64,000 bases of DNA. It comes from Pseudomonadales bacterium. Lineage in GTDB: Bacteria; Pseudomonadota; Gammaproteobacteria; Pseudomonadales; Azotimanducaceae. Below the pieces are notes generated by a model, which searched no databases, was not told where the DNA came from, and saw only the letters and a program-made list of their open reading frames with translations. The DNA is taken from NCBI GenBank assembly GCA_012103505.1, contig WLWP01000001.1, forward strand, positions 2,294,001-2,358,000. The letters are read 5' to 3'. Positions 33,134-42,894 of the stretch are shown piece by piece (within the stretch, counting starts at the first letter, position 1; each line of letters opens with the position of its first letter). The position numbers and the translations under genes are program-made.

Positions 33134-36100
33134 TGTTTGGGCCAATAAAATGGTTCGCGAACAATTCGGTCGCGGCCAATCTCTTGATGATTCTGTTGTT
33201 GCTCGGCGGCTTGTTTGGCGCGCTAACCACGAACCAGGAAGAATTCCCCAACTTTGATATCAAGGTTGTCAGTGTGCAGGTGCCCTACCTTGGCGCTGCC
33301 CCTGTTGAAGTCGAAAGAGCGGTTTGCGTCAGAGTCGAAGAATCCATCGAAGGCTTGGAAGGCATCGACAAGTTACGCAGCACTGCAACCGAAGGCATGT
33401 GTAATGTCACAGCCGAACTTTTCGATAATGCAGATGCGACTGCTGTTTTAAACGAAGTTAAGAGCCGTGTTGATGGCATCAATAGCTTCCCGGTAGAGAC
33501 TGAGAAACCAATTGTTTCAAAAATGACGATGGCTCGTCGGGTCGTACAGATCGCAGTCTCAGGACACACCGACGAGCGCACTATTAAAGAGATCGCCCGC
33601 GAGCTTCGAGATGAAATCGCCGCGATCGACGGTATCTCTCAGGTTGGCGTCGACTACATTCGACCGTACGAGATTTCTATCGAAGTCTCTGAACTTGAGT
33701 TGCGTCGCTACGGCATCACTCTCGAACAGGTGTCTCGTGCCATAAGCCAAACCTCTCTAGATATGCCCGGCGGGTCGATCAAGACCAGTAACGGCGAGAT
33801 CTTGATCCGAAGTACCGGACAGGCTTACTGGGGCGAAGAGTTCGAAGACGTGGTTATCGTTACTAAGAGCGATGGCACACGAGTGACACTCTCTGAAGTG
33901 GCAACGATCAGGGATACATTCCAAGAAGGCGATCTCGCCGCGCAGTTTAACGGCGCACGCGCAGCGGTCGTCAACGTAGCTCAGGTCGGTGACGAAGACC
34001 TGATTCAAATTGCTGAAGACGTGCACAAGATCGTCGGCGAATATCGTCTGAAGATTCCCGAGGGCATCGTGCTTGATACTTGGATCGACGCGTCCAAGGA
34101 TCTCGAGGAAAGAATGTCCGTTCTCATGCAAAACGCTGGCGGCGGGCTTCTTTTGGTGCTCGTCATCCTCGCACTATTCTTGAAGTTTCGTCTTGCTATG
34201 TGGGTTGCTATCGGCATTCCCGTCGCCTTACTCGGCACGTTGGGTGCTCTACCATTTACCGACATCAACATTTCCACGATGACAGTGATGGCATTTATTT
34301 TGGTCCTGGGCATTGTGGTCGATGACGCGATTGTGGTGGGTGAGCGTGTCTACGGGCACGAGCAGATGGGTAAGCCCCATCTCCAAGCTGCTGTGGATGG
34401 GACTTGGGAGGTTTCCGTACCCGTTATTTTCGGCGTACTCACAACGACCGCAGCATTCCTACCGCTCATTATGGTCGAAGGCCGCATGTCAGGGTTCTTC
34501 GCGCCCATCGGCTGGGTCGTCATTTTCGCCCTCGCCTGCTCGATCATCGAATCACAGTTGATATTGCCTGCCCACTTAGCAAATCGTAAACATGACGAGC
34601 CCACAACCAAGGGCTCCATGGCGTGGAACAAATTTCAAGGCGGCTTAGCCCAGTGGCTCGAAGACGTCGCCTCAAAGACCTACTTGCCATTTGTTGGCAA
34701 AGTACTGCGCTGGCGTTACGTGACCGCCGCCGTCTGCTTGGGCGTACTGATCCTCGCTGTTTCTCTAATCATGAGCGGGCGCGTAGTGTTTGGTTTCTTT
34801 CCGTCCATTGAAGGCGACCGTGTTTACGCGAGCGTAGAACTACCTGAAGGCATAGCTGCTGAAACAACAATGTCTGCTGCAAGACGCATCGAAATAGCGG
34901 CGCAGAACGTCAGCGACAAAATGACCTCTGAAATGGGGCTCACAGCGCCACTCATACGCAACATTTTTTCATCCGTAGGCCAAAACGCGGATCGCAACGG
35001 TCCACCACGACCAGAAACCGCTGGGCGCAGTAACATCGCCGAGATCGTCATCGATCTCGCCCCTTTAAGTGAACGCGGCTACCTTAGCGCTAAGGATGTC
35101 GCAACGAGATGGCGTGATGAAGTAGGAACGATTACAGACGTTGTTAAGCTCGCCTTTGATGCAGACCAATATTCTGCAGGGCGGCCTATTGAATATCAGT
35201 TGCAAGGCAAAGAAGTCGATCGGCTACGCACGGCTGCCGAGTATCTCAAGGCAGAGCTCGCACGTTACAGCGGCGTCTTTGATATCACAGATTCTTTCCG
35301 CTCAGGAAAACAAGAGATCCAACTAAGCCTGTTGCCGGAAGCCCGCAACTTAGGCTTGACCCTATCCGATCTCGCCGGTCAGGTTCGTAGTGCGTTTTAT
35401 GGTGCCGAGTCACAGCGTATTCAGCGTGGCAAAGATGACGTCAGAGTCATGGTTCGCTTCCCAGAAGCAGAACGGAAGTCCATCGGCAATCTTGAGGATA
35501 TGTACATCCGGACCCCAGATGGCAACCAGGTTCCATTCTACAGTGTGGCTAAATTTGAAATCGGCCGAGGCTATTCCAGCATCAATCGTAAGGATGGCCG
35601 GCGTACAGTCACCGTCGATGCGGATGTTAATCGGACAATCGTCGCACCAGAAGAAGTCGCTCAAAGCATACGCGTGGAGCTCATCCCAGAATTCATGCGC
35701 CTCTACCCTGACATAGACATTTCAATGGGTGGCGAGCAGGAAGAACGAACAACGGCACTTGGCGGATTGGCGATCGGCTCACTCTTCTCGCTGGTGGTTA
35801 TCTTTGGCTTGCTCGCGATACCACTGAGAAGTTATCTGCAACCGCTCGTGATCATGAGTGTGATCCCATTCGGTGCTGTAGGTGCGATCGTTGGTCACTT
35901 TGTGCTCGGCCAGCAACTGATGTTTTTTTCCGCACTCGGGATCGTCGCGCTCTCTGGCGTCGTTGTGAATGCTTCTCTGGTATTGGTGGACTATGCAAAC
36001 CGCCAAAGACGTGATGGCAAGATGCTTACTGAGGCCATCTTGAACGCGTGTCTCGTTCGCTTTAGGCCAATACTGCTTACTTCAGTCACGACGTTCGTCG

Positions 36101-36336
36101 GCTTGATTCCGCTTATGTCGACAAGCACACCTACTACAGCACCATTTCTACCTATGGCTATTTCGCTAGCTTGGGGAGTGCTATTTGCAACGTTCATTAC
36201 CTTGTTGCTCGTGCCCTGCCTGTATCTCATGGTCGAGGATTTCCTCTTCCAGAGGTCTCGTCTCATGGCTTGGCTTGGTAACAAACCCGCCCCTGTAGCG
36301 ACGGATCCGCTCATGCAGCCCAATAGTGGCGGCTAG
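33133..36336 (+). CDS. RND efflux pump (HAE1/AcrB-like permease)
   Basis: A proton-driven inner-membrane exporter of 1067 residues with the usual 12-span, two-docking-domain layout. The TM4 motif GIVVDDAIVVGERV carries the paired Asp, and the second half repeats the family pattern (SALGIVALSGVVVNASLVLVDYANR near 925-955). The substrate cannot be predicted from sequence. The GTG start overlaps the adaptor stop by 1 nt. No TolC-type gene is next to it, so it probably uses a channel encoded elsewhere. Confidence 0.95.
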   Translation: MFGPIKWFANNSVAANLLMILLLLGGLFGALTTNQEEFPNFDIKVVSVQVPYLGAAPVEVERAVCVRVEESIEGLEGIDKLRSTATEGMCNVTAELFDNADATAVLNEVKSRVDGINSFPVETEKPIVSKMTMARRVVQIAVSGHTDERTIKEIARELRDEIAAIDGISQVGVDYIRPYEISIEVSELELRRYGITLEQVSRAISQTSLDMPGGSIKTSNGEILIRSTGQAYWGEEFEDVVIVTKSDGTRVTLSEVATIRDTFQEGDLAAQFNGARAAVVNVAQVGDEDLIQIAEDVHKIVGEYRLKIPEGIVLDTWIDASKDLEERMSVLMQNAGGGLLLVLVILALFLKFRLAMWVAIGIPVALLGTLGALPFTDINISTMTVMAFILVLGIVVDDAIVVGERVYGHEQMGKPHLQAAVDGTWEVSVPVIFGVLTTTAAFLPLIMVEGRMSGFFAPIGWVVIFALACSIIESQLILPAHLANRKHDEPTTKGSMAWNKFQGGLAQWLEDVASKTYLPFVGKVLRWRYVTAAVCLGVLILAVSLIMSGRVVFGFFPSIEGDRVYASVELPEGIAAETTMSAARRIEIAAQNVSDKMTSEMGLTAPLIRNIFSSVGQNADRNGPPRPETAGRSNIAEIVIDLAPLSERGYLSAKDVATRWRDEVGTITDVVKLAFDADQYSAGRPIEYQLQGKEVDRLRTAAEYLKAELARYSGVFDITDSFRSGKQEIQLSLLPEARNLGLTLSDLAGQVRSAFYGAESQRIQRGKDDVRVMVRFPEAERKSIGNLEDMYIRTPDGNQVPFYSVAKFEIGRGYSSINRKDGRRTVTVDADVNRTIVAPEEVAQSIRVELIPEFMRLYPDIDISMGGEQEERTTALGGLAIGSLFSLVVIFGLLAIPLRSYLQPLVIMSVIPFGAVGAIVGHFVLGQQLMFFSALGIVALSGVVVNASLVLVDYANRQRRDGKMLTEAILNACLVRFRPILLTSVTTFVGLIPLMSTSTPTTAPFLPMAISLAWGVLFATFITLLLVPCLYLMVEDFLFQRSRLMAWLGNKPAPVATDPLMQPNSGG

Positions 36337-37687
36337 CACAACTGATCCTTTAAGCTTAGAGCTCAACTCGCGCCGGGACTGGCACTTACATGTCTGGCGC
36401 TTATCTTGGCCAGTCATTCTGGCCAATGTCACTATCCCCATGGTCGGCCTCGTTGACGTTTTTGTCATGGGCCGAGACCCAAATCCAGACTACATCGCCG
36501 CAGTTGCCTTGGGTGCCGCAATGTTCAGCGCGGTCTACTGGCTGTTTGGGTTCCTCCGCATGGGCACCACAGGTCTAACAGCACAGGCTTATGGCCGAAA
36601 TGCGATCAGTGAGTTAGAAGCCATTTTTCATCGCGCGCTGTTTATAGCTGCCTTACTCGGACTACTGATCATACTAGGCCAGTGGCCGTTGAAGAGTATG
36701 CTCTTTGCACTGTTCGATCCGTCTGCTGATATCGGCGCTCTAGCGCTCACTTACTACGACATTCGCGTTTGGGGCGCGCCGGGTCTCCTAATTCACCTAG
36801 TAGAACTCGGCGTCTTGTTTGGCCTACAACGAATGGACTACACGTTAATTCTTTCGATCGGTTTGAATGTCACCAACATCATCCTCGATTACGTTTTCGT
36901 GCTTGTCTTCGATCTGGATGTCTTCGGCGTCGCCCTAGGCACTGTCATCTCGGAATGGTCTGCAGCTCTGTTAGGCTTTTTCCTCGTCAGATCCGCTTAT
37001 GGCCGCCACCACACGACAAAGGGATCCCACCGACTGCTCGACAAACAAGCATTACGCCAATTCTTTAGTCTAAGCAGCAATTTGGTTCTGCGGACTTTCT
37101 TCGTACAGCTTCCCTTCTTCGCCGGTACGGTGCTTGCCACCCAAATAGGAGATCTGACGCTCGCACTACATGGCGTACTCATGCAACTGTTCTTTCTGAT
37201 GACGTACAGCCTCGATGCTTTCGCCCATACCGCCGAGTCTCTTACAGGCTACTTCTATGGCGCTAAAAACCCAGTCAACCTACGTCGCGCATCGATCTAC
37301 AGCAGCGCATGGGGGTTTTTGTTAGCCATTGTTACAGGACTCGCCTTTTTGATCTTCGGTGCAGACTTTGTGGCGATCATGACGGTGGCACCTGAGATCC
37401 AGAACATGGCCCATGAATACATGCCATGGCTGGCCCTCGCTCCGATCTTCTGCGTTTGGGCATTTTTACTCGACGGCATTTTTATTGGCACGACCCATAT
37501 ACGGGCCATGCGCAATGCAATGTTCTTGTCTGCGCTTCTCTGGGCCATCGTTCTCCTCTTAACGTTTGACGCGTGGCAATACCATGCTGTGTGGCTGTGT
37601 ATGAACCTGTTCATGTTGACCCGAGCCCTCTTACTTTTTCGCAGCTACCCACAAATCGAGCGAGCGGCCGCGAACACTGCCCTGTAA
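36326..37687 (+). CDS. MATE-family efflux transporter (DinF-like)
   Basis: A 453-residue multidrug exporter with about 12 membrane spans and the MATE repeat pattern: first half beginning WRLSWPVILANVTIPMVGLVDVFVMG, second half beginning near residue 240. Family hallmarks include GTTGLTAQAYG near 90. MATE proteins export organic cations by Na+ or H+ antiport. It starts at GTG 36326, overlapping the end of the RND pump gene by 11 nt, so it belongs to the same operon controlled by the GntR-type regulator. Confidence 0.92.
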   Translation: MAASTTDPLSLELNSRRDWHLHVWRLSWPVILANVTIPMVGLVDVFVMGRDPNPDYIAAVALGAAMFSAVYWLFGFLRMGTTGLTAQAYGRNAISELEAIFHRALFIAALLGLLIILGQWPLKSMLFALFDPSADIGALALTYYDIRVWGAPGLLIHLVELGVLFGLQRMDYTLILSIGLNVTNIILDYVFVLVFDLDVFGVALGTVISEWSAALLGFFLVRSAYGRHHTTKGSHRLLDKQALRQFFSLSSNLVLRTFFVQLPFFAGTVLATQIGDLTLALHGVLMQLFFLMTYSLDAFAHTAESLTGYFYGAKNPVNLRRASIYSSAWGFLLAIVTGLAFLIFGADFVAIMTVAPEIQNMAHEYMPWLALAPIFCVWAFLLDGIFIGTTHIRAMRNAMFLSALLWAIVLLLTFDAWQYHAVWLCMNLFMLTRALLLFRSYPQIERAAANTAL

Positions 37688-37711
37688 AATCTTCTCTTTT
37701 GAGGTAGATAC

Positions 37712-38821
37712 ATGGCGACAGCACGACAAACCTCCCGGGGTAACTCCAAGGTTCGCAACAACAAAACGCTTAGAATCGGCTTCATCGGTGCCGGTGGTAT
37801 TGCGGATCTGCAACTGCGACTACTAGCCAAGCGCAAAGATGTTGCGGTAACCGCACTGTCGGAGGTCAATCCAGAAACGTTGCAGAGGCGGCAAGCTGAA
37901 CTTCCCGACGCACACTGCTATACAGACTACAAGGAGATGCTAAAGACTGAGAAGTTAGACGCTGTGAGCGTCTGCACGCCAAACATTCTACACATGCAGC
38001 CGACCATCGATGCCCTTCGCGCGGGCAATCACGTCCTTTGTGAGAAACCTCTGTCGATGACCGTTGCAGAAGGTCGCAAAATGCTCACGGCAGCCAAGAG
38101 GGCCCGAAAAAAACTGATCATCGGTTTTCAATATCGATATGACCCTAGGACTCAGTACCTACGCCAAGCCATGGAGGAAGGGCAGTTCGGCAACATACTC
38201 TACGGTCGTGTCCAAGCAATGCGCCGCCGAGGCATCCCAAATTGGGGAGTATTTGGGCGCAAAGAACTCCAGGGTGGGGGTCCACTGATCGATATCGGTG
38301 TCCACGTTTTAGAAATGACCCACTACACCATGGGCGCGCCCACGCCAGTGTCGGCATCGGCCGACATGTTCACTTACCTTGGCAACAAGCCATCTGGTGG
38401 CATTCAGTCGATGTGGCCAAACTGGGACCACGAGACGTACACAGTCGAGGATCTCGCAGTCGGTCGTATTCGGTTCGACAATGGCGCCGTACTGCACATC
38501 GAATCTGCTTTCGCGGCTCACGTACCGGACGCAAGTCAGATGAACTTTCAGCTCATGGGTGACAAAGGGGGTGCCACCTGGTCACCAACAGTCATCTTTA
38601 CAGATGAAGCAGGGCATATGGTCAACAAAGAACCTGCATGGCTTGCGGATACTGCTTTCGACAAGGTCTTCGAACGAAAGATGAAAGGGTTTGTCGACCA
38701 TGTGCTCTACAACAAGCCCACTATCGCACCGGCGACAGATGGCCTAAAGGTCCAGGCCATGCTAAACGCCCTCTATGCCAGTGCTGATAAAAAGGGCAAA
38801 GAGGTATCAATCAAACTTTGA
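37712..38821 (+). CDS. Gfo/Idh/MocA-family oxidoreductase
   Basis: An NAD(P)-dependent oxidoreductase of 369 residues. The Rossmann motif GFIGAGGIADLQ is near residues 22-33, and the family signature CEKPLSM near 110 contains the conserved Lys. The C-terminal domain has GGGPLIDIGVHVLEMTHY, with the Asp and His of the active site. Substrates of this family are mostly sugars, inositols and related polyols; the substrate here is unknown. It follows the MATE gene by 24 nt and may be the last gene of that operon or start a new transcript. Confidence 0.92.
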   Translation: MATARQTSRGNSKVRNNKTLRIGFIGAGGIADLQLRLLAKRKDVAVTALSEVNPETLQRRQAELPDAHCYTDYKEMLKTEKLDAVSVCTPNILHMQPTIDALRAGNHVLCEKPLSMTVAEGRKMLTAAKRARKKLIIGFQYRYDPRTQYLRQAMEEGQFGNILYGRVQAMRRRGIPNWGVFGRKELQGGGPLIDIGVHVLEMTHYTMGAPTPVSASADMFTYLGNKPSGGIQSMWPNWDHETYTVEDLAVGRIRFDNGAVLHIESAFAAHVPDASQMNFQLMGDKGGATWSPTVIFTDEAGHMVNKEPAWLADTAFDKVFERKMKGFVDHVLYNKPTIAPATDGLKVQAMLNALYASADKKGKEVSIKL

Positions 38822-38887
38822 TTCAGTTTGAATTCAGCTTCTGCTGTCTATGCTACGACTCGATCAATTCCAATTGAGAGCACTTGC

Positions 38888-39259
38888 ATGACTCATTTCT
38901 TTAGGCCTAATCGGTTCCTGATTTTCTTCGTTGCGAGCATCGCTTTAACCGGTTGCGCAACTCAGCCGATAATTGACACCCAAGGCAAGTCAATGGCGCA
39001 GTACGAACAGGATTATGCGGAGTGCAAAACGTTTGCGAAACAAGTGCGGGCGGGTCAAAAAGTCGCCGTTGGCGCGGCCGTCGGCGCTGTCGTTGGCACG
39101 GCCGTCGGCGCCGCTGTTGGCAATAGTGAAACTGCCCAACGTGGTGCAGGTGCCGGTGCCATTACAGGTGCGGTGAAAGGCGGTGGCCGCAGCATCAACG
39201 AACGCCAGCGAGTTGTCTTCAACTGCCTACGAAACCGTGGTTACGCTGTCCTGAACTAA
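38888..39259 (+). CDS. Glycine-zipper lipoprotein
   Basis: A 123-residue lipoprotein. ATG 38888 gives a signal peptide ending in the lipobox LTGC; the upstream in-frame start at 38828 would bury it. The mature part has an N-terminal polar region with Cys and Tyr residues, then a glycine-zipper helix pair (VGAAVGAVVGTAVGAAVGNS, near residues 63-85), followed by a basic segment and a short tail with one Cys. Such proteins usually sit in the outer membrane. The function is unknown. It is not clearly in an operon. Confidence 0.78.
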   Translation: MTHFFRPNRFLIFFVASIALTGCATQPIIDTQGKSMAQYEQDYAECKTFAKQVRAGQKVAVGAAVGAVVGTAVGAAVGNSETAQRGAGAGAITGAVKGGGRSINERQRVVFNCLRNRGYAVLN

Positions 39260-39333
39260 CGACGTTAGTGCCTTCCCCGGCTAAAACCGGTATCATCGCC
39301 GGTCTTCAATTGAATCACTAACCGGGGGGAAAC

Positions 39334-40635
39334 ATGGCAGAGGCCGTATTGGAGAACCCAGATCTTTTTGATCTGACCATGTCCAGTCAAGCGGAACCGC
39401 TTCTGGCTGCTGTAAAAAAGCATATCAACGACAACGTAGCACCAATTTCTGAAGAGTTTTTTGCGCTAGAGAAAGGTAAAACCGATCGCTGGTCCTGGGA
39501 CCCGCGACAACTAGAGCTACTCGACGGTGCCAAGCAAAAAGCAAAAGATAGTGGGCTGTGGAACTTCTTTTTACCTGATGCCGATACCGGCGAAGGATTA
39601 AGCAACCTAGACTACGCTTTTGTCGCAAATGAACTAGGCAAATTCCCGCTCGCCTCTGAGACTCTCAACTGTTCTGCACCTGATACGGGCAACATGGAAG
39701 TGTTGGAACGAGTCGGTACACCAGAGCAAAAAGAGCAATGGCTAAAGCCGCTTCTCAACGGCGAAATCCGCTCGGCATTCGCGATGACGGAGCCTGCTCT
39801 ACCATCTTCCGACGCTAAGAACATTTCAACCAGTGCAGTTCTCGATGGTGACGAATGGGTCATCAATGGCGAGAAGTACTACATCTCTGGTGCCGGTGAT
39901 CCACGCTGTAAAATCATGATCACGATGGTCAAGACCAGTCCTGATGCACCGCCACACAAACAGCAGTCGCAGATTCTGGTACCCATCGACACCCCCGGAG
40001 TCAAAGTCCTCGAGGGGATGCAAGTCTTCGGTGAAGATGACGCACCACACGGTCACATGCACATCGTCTTTGACAACGTGCGAGTACCTAAAGAGAACAT
40101 GTTGCTCGGCGAAGGTCGTGGCTTCGAGATTTCTCAGGTACGTCTTGGCCCAGGTCGTATTCACCATTGCATGCGTTCTATCGGTGCTGGCGAACGCGCA
40201 CTTGAGCTTATGGTACGCCGTGGTTCAGCTCGAACCGCTTTCGGTCGACCCATCATTCAACTCGGCAAGAACCTAGAAGTCGTCTCGCGCGCACGCATCG
40301 AGATCGATGCTTGCCGATTGATGGTGCTTCAAGCCGCTAAAGCCATGGACGTTTTGGGTAACAAGGAAGCCCGCGTTTATGTCAGTGGTATTAAAGCGAT
40401 GGTGCCAGAAAAGATCTGCAAGATTATCGACCAAGCTATCCAAATACATGGAGCGACAGGTGTGTCTCAATGGACGCCTCTTGCCCGCATGTACACCGGA
40501 CAGCGCACACTGAGACTCGCAGACGGCCCAGATGAGGTTCATCACATGGTAGTCGGTCGCAATGAAGTACGTAAGTACGAAGGCGAACGCTACACTGAAC
40601 TCGATGACAAGCTCGTGTTAGATCACGACGTCTAA
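39334..40635 (+). CDS. Acyl-CoA dehydrogenase (ACAD10/11-like)
   Basis: An FAD-dependent enzyme of 433 residues that desaturates an acyl-CoA. The N-terminal helical domain, the middle beta domain (AMTEPALPSSDA, which binds FAD and substrate) and the C-terminal helical domain (ARTAFGRPIIQLGKN and IQIHGATGVSQWTPLARMYTGQRTLRLADGPDEVH) are all present. The catalytic Glu is expected in the GPDEVH segment. The sequence is of the long ACAD10/11-like class. A GGGGGG ribosome site precedes the ATG. It stands alone and is followed by a bidirectional terminator. Confidence 0.92.
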   Translation: MAEAVLENPDLFDLTMSSQAEPLLAAVKKHINDNVAPISEEFFALEKGKTDRWSWDPRQLELLDGAKQKAKDSGLWNFFLPDADTGEGLSNLDYAFVANELGKFPLASETLNCSAPDTGNMEVLERVGTPEQKEQWLKPLLNGEIRSAFAMTEPALPSSDAKNISTSAVLDGDEWVINGEKYYISGAGDPRCKIMITMVKTSPDAPPHKQQSQILVPIDTPGVKVLEGMQVFGEDDAPHGHMHIVFDNVRVPKENMLLGEGRGFEISQVRLGPGRIHHCMRSIGAGERALELMVRRGSARTAFGRPIIQLGKNLEVVSRARIEIDACRLMVLQAAKAMDVLGNKEARVYVSGIKAMVPEKICKIIDQAIQIHGATGVSQWTPLARMYTGQRTLRLADGPDEVHHMVVGRNEVRKYEGERYTELDDKLVLDHDV

Positions 40636-40649
40636 GTTCGGAAGTCGTC

Positions 40650-40679
40650 AAAAAACCCCGCCTAGCGCGGGGTTTTTTA
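40650..40679. terminator. Bidirectional rho-independent terminator
   Basis: AAAAAACCCCGC at 40650-40661 and GCGGGGTTTTTT at 40667-40678 form a perfect 12-bp inverted repeat with a 5-nt loop and runs of A and T on both sides. It serves the acyl-CoA dehydrogenase gene on the plus strand and the SDR operon on the minus strand. Confidence 0.95.
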
Positions 40680-40696
40680 TGCGCCACTACATTTGG

Positions 40697-41407
40697 CTAT
40701 GAGTTCAACGTCCAATTCTCGCCAAACGGCCTTATGACAGAGCTAAATGACCAGGCGCTTTTCGGCTGGTGGGCAAGTCTATAAACCTCTTCCGCAATGT
40801 CGACCGGCTTACAGAAAAAGTCGTCTGGCTTTCCGGCATAGCGCTTACGGGTCCATTCGAGATCGATCACTGCATCAATCGCAACAAACGAAACGTGCAC
40901 TCCTTTAGGTCCCAGGTCTCGTGCCATGGCTTCGGCGAGAATTCTTTGTGCTGCCTTAGTGGGTGCGAAACCGGCAAAATACGCCATCCCCCGGTATGCA
41001 GATGTATTACCAGTAATCACGATGGAACCTTCAGCTTGCTCAATCATCTTAGGTGTCAACGCACGCGCTAAGTGCAGCAACGCCATCGTGTTGACTTGAA
41101 AGTTGTTCTCCAACACCTCCGGTTCGATTTCGGCAAAACTGCCAAACGCACCACCAACGGCGTTGTGAACCAACGTTCGAGGGTCACCTAAGTCGGCAGT
41201 AATTTTAGCTAGCGTTGCATGCAGCGCATCCGTATCTGTGACATCACATGGGTAGCTGTGCGTGTCAGGGATATCGGCGGCGAGTGCCGTTAATCGATCG
41301 ACTGATCTCGCAATCATGGCAACGCGGTAGTCTTGGGCAAATCGGCGTACGCAGGCTGCTCCCGTCCCTGGACCGACCCCGGTCACTATACAAACTGGTT
41401 TACTCAT
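40697..41407 (-). CDS. SDR-family oxidoreductase with Phe at the catalytic Tyr
   Basis: A short-chain dehydrogenase/reductase of 236 residues. The cofactor motif is TGVGPGTG at 9-16, and the loop HNAVGGAFG (about 81-89) stands where NAG is usual. The catalytic Ser is Ser136, but the expected Tyr-x-x-x-Lys is Phe147-Ala-Pro-Thr-Lys151. A subgroup of SDRs with the ending AWSFSSVIRPFGENW shares this change. It is the last gene of a four-gene operon and its start overlaps the end of the M81 gene by 4 nt. Confidence 0.88.
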   Translation of the reverse strand: MSKPVCIVTGVGPGTGAACVRRFAQDYRVAMIARSVDRLTALAADIPDTHSYPCDVTDTDALHATLAKITADLGDPRTLVHNAVGGAFGSFAEIEPEVLENNFQVNTMALLHLARALTPKMIEQAEGSIVITGNTSAYRGMAYFAGFAPTKAAQRILAEAMARDLGPKGVHVSFVAIDAVIDLEWTRKRYAGKPDDFFCKPVDIAEEVYRLAHQPKSAWSFSSVIRPFGENWTLNS

Positions 41408-42894
41408 CTCGTTTCCTCACTGTGTTCTAGGTTTTCTGGAAAGGTCGCCCGCGGATCCATTGGCCACAATGGCCGAGCAGTTTGTTGCCGCGGAAAAATG
41501 CCAATGTTGTGTGTTGTCAGGCCTGGGGTATCAGCGGTGACAATCTGGCTCGCCAGATGTTGAAAGCCCGCACGGAAATGATTGCTGCTCTTGAGCGCAA
41601 CATACTTATACTTCATGACATCGATCCCAACCGCCAAGAAAGGTTCTCGATCAAACGTCTGACTGCGACGGCTCGCCACTACGATATCCATGCCGTCCAC
41701 AACCAGACGGGCCATGGGACCAATGTTAAGTGGCGCGCCCTTAAACATATGCTGCATCGTCAAACGGCCATCATGCAGGGCTTTCACATACCCCTCAATC
41801 ATGAGCGGGTCACCGTGCAAGTCATCTGTCTTACCGCCAAGAGCGACGGTTATCTGACTCCCTACCCCCGCAGAGTGCGCTTCAGAAGCAACTTCAGGAT
41901 CAACTAAGAAACTAAAACAAGCGTCCCCACCGAGTCCAGCTGCCAACATCGCGCGCAACAAATGGGTCCCATCACCGGGAGTCCCGCCACCACAGTTGTC
42001 TGAAGTCTCATGAATGACGACCGGGTAACTTGTCGCTGCCTGCGCCCGCTGAATAGCCGCCGGACCATCCAGGCTTTCTGGCACAAACGCTTCACGCTGG
42101 TCCCACAACTCTCGTGCAAATTTGCTCGCTGCCGATCGCGCAGCGTCCAATGTGTTGGCAAAGCTCGTCATGACAACAAACGAGCCCGCGTGCGGTATAT
42201 CTGTGTAAGGGAAACCATGAAACCAACTCAAGTTCACACAGCCTGCATCAGCTTCCAGTTTTCGCAATCGCTGGAGCACTACCTCACCAATACCCTCAAA
42301 CGTCGTCGTTGTCGGAAGCAGCAACGGCAGCCGAATGACTTCACAACTTGCCAGTTCACCACGCTGAGCCATATCGTGCACATGTTCAACAGCAGCGTGC
42401 GCCTGAGTGTGTAAATCGATATGTGGATATTGACGACAAGCGAACACACCATTCAACTGATCAGCCATAGCCTGAGTCACGTTACCATGTAGATCGAAGG
42501 AGGCTGCGATCGGTATGTCGCCAAGTAGCGCCCTCACCTCTCTCGCTAGATCCGCTTCCAAATCCGGCAACCCAGAAACAACAACCGCCCCGTGTAGTAA
42601 AAGCACGCAGCCATCCACATCACCGACCTCACTCAAACCGGTGAGGATTTCACTCTTAAAGGCCTCATACGCATCGCGCTCGATGGTTCCTGACGGCTGT
42701 GTGCTTGCATAGAGAATGGGGACGATATCAACACCGAGACCCTGGCAAGCGTCCACCGCCCCTCCAAGGTCTGACTCCTGCCCAGAGGTTTCCAACATCT
42801 TAGGACCCCGGTAGGTATAAAAGTCATCGTAGGTTGTCGGAGACCCGCAGTAAGTGTTCGTTTCATGAACGATGCCTGCCAATGCAATTCTCAA
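41404..42894 (-). CDS. M81-family metallopeptidase (MlrC-like)
   Basis: A 496-residue member of peptidase family M81, whose known member MlrC cleaves the linear products of microcystin breakdown. The N-terminal HETNTYCG segment is typical. The zinc-binding region SFDLHGN (about 155-161) with Asp and His, and a further His in CRQYPHIDLH (about 173-182), fit the MlrC metal site. The C-terminal domain has the expected NIGPMARLVVDGMDIVVASRR. Substrates of the wider family include small amides and peptides, so the true substrate is unknown. It overlaps both neighbours by 4 nt, in an operon with an amidohydrolase and an SDR. Confidence 0.9.
   Translation of the reverse strand: MRIALAGIVHETNTYCGSPTTYDDFYTYRGPKMLETSGQESDLGGAVDACQGLGVDIVPILYASTQPSGTIERDAYEAFKSEILTGLSEVGDVDGCVLLLHGAVVVSGLPDLEADLAREVRALLGDIPIAASFDLHGNVTQAMADQLNGVFACRQYPHIDLHTQAHAAVEHVHDMAQRGELASCEVIRLPLLLPTTTTFEGIGEVVLQRLRKLEADAGCVNLSWFHGFPYTDIPHAGSFVVMTSFANTLDAARSAASKFARELWDQREAFVPESLDGPAAIQRAQAATSYPVVIHETSDNCGGGTPGDGTHLLRAMLAAGLGGDACFSFLVDPEVASEAHSAGVGSQITVALGGKTDDLHGDPLMIEGYVKALHDGRLTMQHMFKGAPLNIGPMARLVVDGMDIVVASRRSQTFDREPFLAVGIDVMKYKYVALKSSNHFRAGFQHLASQIVTADTPGLTTHNIGIFPRQQTARPLWPMDPRATFPENLEHSEETR

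Noticed and set aside
39061-39130. Repeated GCCGTCGGCG-like DNA as a repeat element
   Set aside because: It encodes the glycine-zipper helix; the periodicity follows from Gly/Ala/Val codons.
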